Origin: Tepidimicrobium sp.
Lineage (GTDB): Bacteria; Bacillota; Clostridia; Tissierellales; Tepidimicrobiaceae
Direction: 5' to 3'
DNA: 34,732 bases
Assembly: GCA_012839395.1 (NCBI GenBank)
Contig: DUNJ01000018.1
Span: forward strand, 1 to 34,732
Shown here: positions 27,943 to 34,732 of the stretch, one piece after another
Position numbering within the stretch: position 1 is the first letter of the stretch
How the letters are laid out: each line of letters starts with the position of its first letter
Position numbers and translations under genes: made by a program
The notes under the pieces: generated by a model
Seen by the model: only the letters and a program-made list of their open reading frames with translations
Told to the model about the DNA's origin: nothing
Databases searched by the model: none

Positions 27943-29649
27943 ATGTTAAAATTTATATCCTTATTAGGGACTAATCAGTACTTACCCTGCAATTATTATT
28001 TTGATGAATATAAGGCAAACGATTGCTGCTACATCCAAGAAGCTTTGGTACAAATATTAGCCGAAAATGACATAGTACCTGACAAAATAACTATATTTAC
28101 AACAGAAGATTCTTACAATAAAAATTGGATAGCAAATGCGTATAATGATACTAGGCCAGGATTAAATGAAGAGTTGAATAATATATCTAAAAAATTTCAC
28201 ATTCCCGTGGAAAATGTAATGATACCTGAAGGACATAATGAAGAGGAGTTATGGGAAATATTTAATGCCATATTAGATCAATTGGAGAAAGAAGATGAAA
28301 TAATATTAGACATTACTCATTCTTTCAAATACTTGGCTATGTTAACATTTATAGTAATAAACTATGCACGTATTGTAAAAAACTGCAGTCTTAAAGCCAT
28401 ATATTATGGAGCTTTTGATGTATTAGGATATACACGTGAAGTAGAAAAACTTCCTATAGAAGAAAGAAATGCACCAATATTTGATCTTACATCTTTTACA
28501 AATCTATTTGATTGGACTATTGCAATTGATAGATATTTAGCTACAGGAGATGCATCTTTGGTAAAAAATTTAACCTCCTTAGAAATTAAAAAAATAAACG
28601 AGAAAATAGGTAGGAAGGTTTCTGAATCAAATTTAGACAAATCTATTTTATTTAAAGACCCCAATGCCCTAAGAGATCTTTCTAAATCTATGGATAATTT
28701 TAGTAATACTGTGGCTACATGTAGAGGACCTAATCTTACCAGTGCAATATCTTCTCTTAAGGAAAGTATCCATACTGTAGTAGAAAATGCAGCCCATGAA
28801 AGGATAAAACCTCTAAGCCCTATAATGGAAATGGTTGAAAAAAAGTTTGATAGCTTTAGCCACACTGATGAATATATAAATACAATAGAAACAGCCAAAT
28901 GGTGCCATGAAAATAAAATGTATCAACAAGGACTTACTATCTTACAAGAAGGGCTTATAAATTATGTTTGTGAAAAATGGGGCTTGGATAGGTTAAGTTT
29001 AACAAATAGGGATAAAGTTGGTGCTATTGCCTGTTATGTAAAAGAACACCCTATTGAAGCTGATTATAAATCACTAGGCTTAAATGAACAAAATGCTAAA
29101 GATTTATTAATGTTAATTTATAATGTTGGGGATATGAGAAATGATATAAATCATGCAGGCTGGAGAGAGCAAACTAATAAAGTAAATAAATTTAGCACAA
29201 ATTTAAAAGACTTCATTCAAAGGGCCGAAATCATTTTAACCAATGATTCTAACAATGTGGAAGGGAAATACAGGCAATTATTATTAATGTTTTCACATGA
29301 TCTGACAGAAGAACAGAAGTCTGAAGCAAAAGAAAAGTTTAATATATCACGATTTATAAAACTTAATGATGAGCTTTCAAATAAATGGGCAAATGTTCCC
29401 CCACATTTGGATGATCTAGGAGAATACCTTGAAGAATTTAAAGAGTGGTTAGATGAAAAAGGGCAGGTTGGGGATTATGTTTTAATCCAAGGAGACTTTG
29501 GTGCCACCATGTCAATGGTGGAATATGCTAAAAGCAAAAAAATTATTCCAATATATGCAACTACAGAGAGGAATGTAGTAGAAGAAAAAACAGGCGAGAC
29601 TATAAAAATATCACGGGAATTTAAACACGTGATGTTTAGAAAATATTAA
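27943..29649 (+). CDS. CARF-HEPN CRISPR-associated protein fused to C-terminal Csx20-like domain
   Basis: N-terminal MLKFISLLGTNQYLPCNYYFD; CARF signature EIILDITHSFKYLAML; HEPN motif MRNDINHAG (R-x4-H); residues ~442-567 LLLMFSHDLTEEQ...WANVPPHLDDL...GDYVLIQGDFGATMSMVEYAKSKKIIPIYATTER...REFKHVMFRKY resemble stand-alone Csx20. Confidence 0.78.
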   Translation: MLKFISLLGTNQYLPCNYYFDEYKANDCCYIQEALVQILAENDIVPDKITIFTTEDSYNKNWIANAYNDTRPGLNEELNNISKKFHIPVENVMIPEGHNEEELWEIFNAILDQLEKEDEIILDITHSFKYLAMLTFIVINYARIVKNCSLKAIYYGAFDVLGYTREVEKLPIEERNAPIFDLTSFTNLFDWTIAIDRYLATGDASLVKNLTSLEIKKINEKIGRKVSESNLDKSILFKDPNALRDLSKSMDNFSNTVATCRGPNLTSAISSLKESIHTVVENAAHERIKPLSPIMEMVEKKFDSFSHTDEYINTIETAKWCHENKMYQQGLTILQEGLINYVCEKWGLDRLSLTNRDKVGAIACYVKEHPIEADYKSLGLNEQNAKDLLMLIYNVGDMRNDINHAGWREQTNKVNKFSTNLKDFIQRAEIILTNDSNNVEGKYRQLLLMFSHDLTEEQKSEAKEKFNISRFIKLNDELSNKWANVPPHLDDLGEYLEEFKEWLDEKGQVGDYVLIQGDFGATMSMVEYAKSKKIIPIYATTERNVVEEKTGETIKISREFKHVMFRKY

Positions 29650-29680
29650 TATAAGATAATACAATTTAGGAGGTGGGGGG

Positions 29681-29770
29681 ATGATTGACAATTATGATGT
29701 AGCCCTTGCTGTACTATTAAGTGTAACCTATCCAAGGCCTATATATTTCTGGCCTCTTATATTTTTATAA
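29681..29770 (+). CDS. Putative 29-aa hydrophobic peptide
   Basis: AGGAGGTGGGGGG-ATG followed by MIDNYDVALAVLLSVTYPRPIYFWPLIFL*; could also be a decayed gene start. Confidence 0.35.
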   Translation: MIDNYDVALAVLLSVTYPRPIYFWPLIFL

Positions 29771-29771
29771 A

Positions 29772-29799
29772 TTGACAAATTAATTATATTAAATATGAT
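29772..29799 (+). promoter_or_regulatory. Putative promoter of first arsR
   Basis: TTGACA-16 bp-TATGAT. Confidence 0.55.
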
Positions 29800-29889
29800 A
29801 TATGTAAGAGTTAAATATATGTTTACTAAATGATTTGGACATATAGGGGAAATATAGATAAAAGAGGATAGAATATGGAGGTGAAAATA

Positions 29890-30252
29890 GTGGATTTAGT
29901 ACAGGTAATGAAGGCACTTGCAGATGAAACAAGACTAAGGATACTAAATATATTAGTAGAAGGAGCCCTATGTGTGTGTGAAATTGAAGAAATACTTGGA
30001 ATCTCTCAGTCTAATGCTTCTAGACATTTAAATAGATTAACTAATGTAAAAATATTAGAAAGTTATAAGGTGGGAAACTATGTATATCATAAGTTTTCCC
30101 AGGAAGGGATACAGGAATATCCCTTTATCAAAGAAATAGTAGAAGACCATACTATGAAGCACGACCTATATAAAAAAGATTATGAAAGATTAAATAAATA
30201 CAGGGAAAGTGGCTTTTCATGTGATGAGCTTAAGGATGGCCAGGTTTTTTAA
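29890..30252 (+). CDS. ArsR-family metalloregulator
   Basis: KALADETRLRILNILVEGALCVCEIEEILGISQSNASRHLNRL; GTG at 29890 preceded by GGAGGTG (alternative ATG 29875). Confidence 0.9.
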   Translation: MDLVQVMKALADETRLRILNILVEGALCVCEIEEILGISQSNASRHLNRLTNVKILESYKVGNYVYHKFSQEGIQEYPFIKEIVEDHTMKHDLYKKDYERLNKYRESGFSCDELKDGQVF

Positions 30253-30299
30253 TAAAATTAAAACTTGATTATGGAGGAAAAATAGGTATGAAACCTAAT

Positions 30300-30509
30300 T
30301 AATTACAGATATTCCAGAAGCAGATATAGTTATAAAGATGGGGGGGGAATGCGGTATGGCCTAGTCTTTCTTCCAAGCACCAGGAGGATTGGGGATTAGA
30401 AGATCCAATAGGAAAAGGCAGGGAGGAATTTGTTAAAACAGCCAAAATAATTGAAGAGAAAATAAAGGGCTTAGCAGAAAGAATAAAAAATAAAGAGATA
30501 AAATTATAA
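30300..30509 (+). pseudogene. arsC: Arsenate reductase (LMW-PTP-type ArsC) remnant
   Basis: DIPEADIVIKMG, frameshift at an 8-G run, then VWPSLSSKHQEDWGLEDPIGKGREEFVKTAKIIEEKIKGL*; the N-terminal catalytic half is missing. Confidence 0.75.
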
Positions 30510-30536
30510 AAAAGTCAGCATTTGCTAACTTTTTTT
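30508..30536 (+). terminator. Terminator between arsC remnant and cobW-like gene
   Basis: AAAAAAGTCAGC-ATTT-GCTAACTTTTTTT. Confidence 0.7.
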
Positions 30537-30557
30537 ATTTTTACATATGTTAAGGTC

Positions 30558-30586
30558 TTGACAAGATTAAATATTATGATTACAAT
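30558..30586 (+). promoter_or_regulatory. Near-consensus sigma-A promoter upstream of cobW-like gene
   Basis: TTGACA-17 bp-TACAAT. Confidence 0.75.
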
Positions 30587-30654
30587 ATGACTAAATACAC
30601 ATATGGACATATAGGCATGAAGAGATATATCTATTATAAAAAGGAGGTAATCCT

Positions 30655-31587
30655 ATGGAGAAGAAGGCAAGATTATACTTATTAACAGGATTTTTAGGGG
30701 CAGGGAAAACAACTTTTCTTACTAATGTACTAGAGGATTTAGATGAAAATAAGGTAGCTGTTATAATGAATGAATTTGGGAAAGAAGGTATTGATGGAAC
30801 CATAATTGAAAAGGAAGGAATGGAGCTTGTAGAGTTAAATAGGGGTTCCATATTTTGTTCTTGCTTACAACTTTCCTTTGTATCAGCCTTAGTGGAAATG
30901 TCAGATAGAAATATGGAATACGTTTTTGTGGAAAGTTCTGGACTTGCAGACCCATCTAACATTGGAGAATTTTTAGAGGCCGTAAAGGTTGCTAAGGGAG
31001 ATGTTTATGACTATAGTGGAGCTATTTGTATAGTTGATGGGGTAAACTTTTTAGAACAATTAGAAGACATAGAAACAGTAGAAAGGCAGCTTAAGTTTTG
31101 CCATCTAACTATTGTATCTAAGGTAGATCTAATAGACGGGGAGAAATTAGAAAAGGTTAAGGCAAAAATTAAAGAAATTAATCCTAAGGTAAATATTATA
31201 GAGTCTGTAAATGGGCAAATAGATTATAATTTATTAGAAAAAGATTTACTAGAAGAAGACTGGTTGGGAGTTGAAGATACTACTAATACACCAGAAAACA
31301 GGCCTAAAACTTTAACCTTAACCTATGAAGGCGAAGTAAGTAAAGAAAAGTTGACCCAGTTTCTAGATATTATTAAAAAAGATAGTTATAGAATAAAGGG
31401 CTTTTTTAGGCTAGATGATGGTTGGAACCAAGTAGATGTGGTAAATAAAATTATAGACTATAAACCTACAGATAAGGTTCAAGAAAAATCTGAGTTAGTA
31501 ATAATATCTAAAATAGGACCACAAATAATTAGGCCTATATTTAATACTTGGGAAGAAATAGTGGGACGGGAAATGAAATTAAGATAA
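30655..31587 (+). CDS. CobW/COG0523-family P-loop GTPase (putative metallochaperone)
   Basis: LLTGFLGAGKTTFLTNVL; VAVIMNEFG; RGSIFCSCLQ (variant of the family CxCC motif); FVESSGLADP; SKVDLID. Confidence 0.9.
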   Translation: MEKKARLYLLTGFLGAGKTTFLTNVLEDLDENKVAVIMNEFGKEGIDGTIIEKEGMELVELNRGSIFCSCLQLSFVSALVEMSDRNMEYVFVESSGLADPSNIGEFLEAVKVAKGDVYDYSGAICIVDGVNFLEQLEDIETVERQLKFCHLTIVSKVDLIDGEKLEKVKAKIKEINPKVNIIESVNGQIDYNLLEKDLLEEDWLGVEDTTNTPENRPKTLTLTYEGEVSKEKLTQFLDIIKKDSYRIKGFFRLDDGWNQVDVVNKIIDYKPTDKVQEKSELVIISKIGPQIIRPIFNTWEEIVGREMKLR

Positions 31588-31598
31588 GGAGTGGCAAG

Positions 31599-31946
31599 GT
31601 GGAAAAATTAATAAATTTCTTTAAACTACTATCTGACGAAACTCGTTTAAGGATATTAGTTCTTTTATATCATGATGATTTTTGTGTATGTCAGCTAGCA
31701 GGTATAATGAGAATTTCCCAACCTAATGTGTCTAAACATTTAGCAGGGCTTAGGGATATGAGCTTGGTAAGAGATGAGAAGAGGGAACAGTATACCTTCT
31801 ACTCTCTTAATATAGAAGAAAAAATGTTTCAGGATATTTTTGAAAAAATCGTTGCCAATCTAGATAAGTATCCAGTTTTAAAGTCTGATATAAAAGAGAG
31901 TGAAGATGCAGAGAAGTACATTGAGCTGGCTAATATAAATAAATAA
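31599..31946 (+). CDS. ArsR-family metalloregulator
   Basis: FKLLSDETRLRILVLLYHDDFCVCQLAGIMRISQPNVSKHLAGLRDMSLV; GTG at 31599 with GGAGTGG upstream. Confidence 0.9.
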   Translation: MEKLINFFKLLSDETRLRILVLLYHDDFCVCQLAGIMRISQPNVSKHLAGLRDMSLVRDEKREQYTFYSLNIEEKMFQDIFEKIVANLDKYPVLKSDIKESEDAEKYIELANINK

Positions 31947-31960
31947 AAGGTGGGGTTTAA

Positions 31961-32977
31961 ATGGGGTTAGTATCAAGTATATTTAGTTGGCTAAATGCTC
32001 AATTTTTAAAAATGGAGTGGCTATGGAATCTAGTTGAGCTATTAGTGGAGAAAGTTTTTGGTTTATCTATGAGTACTAGGATAGGTGGCAGTGTTCATTT
32101 CTTTATATATGATACTATAAAAATATTTATTTTGCTATCTGTTATGATATATATAATATCCTATATCCAATCCTATTTTCCTCCAGAGAGAACAAAGAAA
32201 CTTTTAGGTGGGATTGCAGGGATTAAAGGAAACATATTAGGGGCTCTCTTAGGAATATTAACTCCTTTTTGCTCCTGTTCTAGTATCCCAATTTTTATAG
32301 GTTTTGTATCAGCAGGATTACCTTTAGGGGCAACCTTCTCCTTCCTTATATCTTCACCTATGATAGATTTGGCTGCCTTTATGTTGTTAATGTCAACCTT
32401 TGGGGTTAAAATTGGAGTAATATATGTAGTTGTAGGTGTACTTGTTGCAATAATAGGTGGGATTGTAATTCAAAAATTAAAAATGGATGAGTATGTGGAA
32501 TCCTATGTATGGGATGTAGAAGCCCAGGAGGTAGAAATTGAAGAATTATCCCATAAAGACAGGTTGGAGTTTTCCAAAAATCAGGTAAAAGATATAGTAG
32601 GTAGGGTATGGCCCTATATACTTGTTGGGGTAGGAATAGGGGCTGGGATTCATAATTGGCTACCCCAATCAATAATAGAGAAGGTTTTAGGAAGTGGGAA
32701 TCCATTTTCAGTTTTAATAGCAACCTTTATTGGAGTGCCTATATACGCTGATATTTTTGGAACTATACCTATAGCGGAAGCCTTAGTTGCCAAGGGGGTA
32801 GGCATTGGGACTGTAGTAGCCTTTATGATGGGGGTAACTACCATGTCTATACCTTCTATGGTAATGCTAAGTAAGGTGGTAAAACCTAAACTGTTAGGAA
32901 CCTTCATAGTGGTAACTACTATAGGTATAATGATAGTTGGTTATGGACTTAATGCTTTATCATTCCTATTTATTTAA
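31961..32977 (+). CDS. arsP: ArsP-type permease (UPF0718/DUF318)
   Basis: Multi-TM with GALLGILTPFCSCSSIPIFIGFVSAGLPLGATFSFLISSPMID and VGVGIGAGIHNWLP. Confidence 0.85.
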   Translation: MGLVSSIFSWLNAQFLKMEWLWNLVELLVEKVFGLSMSTRIGGSVHFFIYDTIKIFILLSVMIYIISYIQSYFPPERTKKLLGGIAGIKGNILGALLGILTPFCSCSSIPIFIGFVSAGLPLGATFSFLISSPMIDLAAFMLLMSTFGVKIGVIYVVVGVLVAIIGGIVIQKLKMDEYVESYVWDVEAQEVEIEELSHKDRLEFSKNQVKDIVGRVWPYILVGVGIGAGIHNWLPQSIIEKVLGSGNPFSVLIATFIGVPIYADIFGTIPIAEALVAKGVGIGTVVAFMMGVTTMSIPSMVMLSKVVKPKLLGTFIVVTTIGIMIVGYGLNALSFLFI

Positions 32978-32989
32978 AAGGAGGGTAAT

Positions 32990-33220
32990 ATGGACATTTA
33001 AATTTTAGGAACTGGTTGTTCCAAGTGTGAGAAATTAGAAAAAAATCTTAACAAGGCTTTAAAGGAACTTAATATAGATGCAAGAGTGGAAACAGTAGAC
33101 GATTTAGTAGAATTAGTAAGTTATGGAGTCATGACAACCCCAGGACTTGTAGTTAATGGGAAAGTTGTATCCGTAGGCAGATCCTTGTCTGTAAAAGAAA
33201 TAAAGAAATATTTAGTATAG
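32990..33220 (+). pseudogene. Thioredoxin-like redox-active disulfide protein, in-frame TAA at codon 4
   Basis: MDI*ILGTGCSKCEKLEKNLNKALKELNIDARVETVDDLVELVSYGVMTTPGLVVNGKVVSVGRSLSVKEIKKYLV*: intact CxxC fold after an early stop. Confidence 0.8.
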
Positions 33221-33243
33221 ATGTAGGTGTAAGCTTTAGATTT

Positions 33244-33280
33244 AAGTACATCCTTGGGCTTCTAAGGATGTACTTTTTTT
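33244..33280 (+). terminator. Rho-independent terminator
   Basis: AAGTACATCCTT-GGGCTTCT-AAGGATGTACTTTTTTT. Confidence 0.9.
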
Positions 33281-33325
33281 ATTTTAGTAAAAATATATAA
33301 CCCCTTACCCTAATATATTGACTCA

Positions 33326-33660
33326 ATGTTTTTAGAAGGTATGAAACATTTAAAGTCAGAGGATTTAAAAAGTGTAACAGTGAATGTTACCTTTGGCTTT
33401 GTAAAAAATTTATCTTGATAATGTAAAGTTTTCAGGAGATACTGCAACAGTAAATCTAGATACTGCCTTTGCAGGGGTAGAACTTTATGTGCCAAAAGGC
33501 TGGCAAGTTATAAATAATACAGATATAAGTTTTGGTTCAGTAAGGGAAAAATAGGGGTGGCGGTAGAGAGAAAACCTTAATTTTAAAGGGGAACATTACA
33601 TTTATAGGTGGAGATATAATATATATAGGTCCTAAATTTAATGCAGAAGCTTTAATTTAA
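33326..33660 (+). pseudogene. LiaF/DUF2154-like protein remnant
   Basis: Frames give MFLEGMKHLKSEDLKSVTVNVTFGFVKN, DNVKFSGDTATVNLDTAFAGVELYVPKGWQVINNTDISFGSVREK*, then LILKGNITFIGGDIIYIG, resembling the C-terminal repeat region of LiaF-type proteins. Confidence 0.65.
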
Positions 33661-33737
33661 TGTTAAGATGTATTCTGTAGGATAACATAAACTATTTGTT
33701 ATTTTAAGTTTAGCTAATATAAAGGAGAGTTCTTGTA

Positions 33738-34541
33738 ATGGTTGAAAAAAATAAAATTTATAATATTGAAATAGAAGATTTAGGTAGCAGTGGAGAAGGT
33801 GTGGGAAAAATAGATGGATTTACAGTATTTGTACCACAGGCTATACCTGGCGATAGGATAAGGGCAAGAATAACTATTCTAAAAAAGCGATATGGAATAG
33901 GGGAAATTTTAGAAATATTAGAGCCTTCTAAGGATAGGATAGAGTCTAGGTGTAGTTTATTTGGAAAATGTGGTGGCTGTCAGATTATGCATATAGATTA
34001 TAATGCCCAGCTTAAGATGAAAAGGAATAAGGTAGAACAAACATTAAGTAGAATAGGAAAGATTAATACAAAAGTTAATCCCACAATTGGAATGGATAAT
34101 CCCTTTAAGTATAGAAACAAAGGCCAATTCCCTGTTGGAATAAAAAATAATAAGGCTATTATAGGGCCTTATGAAATGGGTAGCCATAATATAGTAGACA
34201 CTAGTTATTGTCATATTCAGGCCCCTATTACTGAAAAGATTATCAAAACAATAAAAAAATATATTGATGACTTTAGTATAGAAGTCCATGATGAAGTAAA
34301 AAGAACAGGCTTAATTAGAAATATAGTAAATAGATTTGGATTTGCCACAGGAGATGTTATGGTGGTCATTGTAACCAATGGTAGGAAACTTCCTTACAAG
34401 GATGAACTAATAAGGATGTTAAAAGAAAATGTACCAGGATTAAAAAGCATAGTACAAAACATTAATACTAGGAATACAAATGTTGTTTTAGGACATGAGA
34501 CCCTTGTATTATATGGGGAGGATAAAATCGTAGAGAGATGA
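33738..34541 (+). CDS. 23S rRNA (uracil-C5)-methyltransferase, RlmD/RumA family, 3'-truncated
   Basis: TRAM domain IYNIEIEDLGSSGEGVGKIDGFTVFVPQAIPGD; Fe-S cysteines CSLFGKCGGCQIMHIDY; YRNKGQFPVG. The SAM-binding C-terminal domain is absent and the stop at 34539-34541 lies past the artefact junction. Confidence 0.88.
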   Translation: MVEKNKIYNIEIEDLGSSGEGVGKIDGFTVFVPQAIPGDRIRARITILKKRYGIGEILEILEPSKDRIESRCSLFGKCGGCQIMHIDYNAQLKMKRNKVEQTLSRIGKINTKVNPTIGMDNPFKYRNKGQFPVGIKNNKAIIGPYEMGSHNIVDTSYCHIQAPITEKIIKTIKKYIDDFSIEVHDEVKRTGLIRNIVNRFGFATGDVMVVIVTNGRKLPYKDELIRMLKENVPGLKSIVQNINTRNTNVVLGHETLVLYGEDKIVER

Positions 34542-34732
34542 TATATTAAATTTTAAATTACCTATATAGTCTACGATTTTATCCTCCCCATATAATACAA
34601 GGGTCTCATGTCCTAAAACAACATTTGTATTCCAGGATTAAAAAGCATAGTACAAAACATTAATACTAGGAATACAAATGTTGTTTTAGGACATGAGACC
34701 CTTGTATTATATGGGGAGGATAAAATCGTAGA
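34434..34732. repeat. Terminal duplication: 101-bp direct repeat with an intervening 64-bp inverted copy; likely artefact
   Basis: 34434-34534 equals 34632-34732 as read; 34570-34633 is the reverse complement of 34471-34534. Confidence 0.9.

Noticed and set aside
28404-28898. 164-aa antisense ORF within the CARF-HEPN fusion gene
   Set aside because: Fully opposite a well-supported coding region; composition looks like an antisense artefact.
26523-29875. Possible CRISPR array near the CARF genes
   Set aside because: No regularly spaced 25-40-bp direct repeats seen here or elsewhere in the window.
34535-34569. Stop codon and tail of the RlmD-like ORF as a real C-terminus
   Set aside because: Lies after the artefact junction; the inverted copy shows a different, homologue-like continuation.
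1-34732. Transposons, integrases, prophage genes, rRNA operons
   Set aside because: None recognised in either strand; only terminal artefactual repeats were found.

Overview
AT-rich Firmicutes/Clostridia-type window of about 34.7 kb. It looks like a complete draft contig, because both ends carry inverted or direct duplications that look like assembly or amplification artefacts. Gene content, left to right: a 5'-truncated UvrD/RecB-type helicase-nuclease with C-terminal Fe-S cysteines; two membrane proteins; an ABC exporter; an OmpR-type two-component system plus lipoprotein; an orphan GlpP; a VanW protein; a GIY-YIG protein; recX; a decayed esterase; and an alpha/beta hydrolase with a GYCLGG nucleophile elbow. 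Next comes an amino-acid-sensing histidine kinase (SBP_bac_3 + PAS) with a sigma-54 activator. A near-perfect sigma-54 promoter follows, then an alanine/glycine:cation symporter and ornithine-fermentation genes (ord-ortA-ortB). After these lie a nitroreductase, a non-coding/decayed zone, ornithine carbamoyltransferase preceded by two ARG-box-like operators, and an XRE + ImmA/IrrE pair. The most interesting locus (26.6-29.65 kb) is a two-gene operon of CARF-HEPN ribonucleases (Csx1/Csx2, TIGR02221-like). The second is fused at its C-terminus to a Csx20-like domain, a predicted ring nuclease. No cas10, cas genes or CRISPR array is visible in the window. The right end holds an arsenic-type island (two ArsR, a CobW GTPase, an ArsP permease) with decayed arsC, thioredoxin-like and LiaF-like genes, then a truncated RlmD-type 23S rRNA methyltransferase. 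All calls come from reading the sequence and recalled family motifs; no database search was run.
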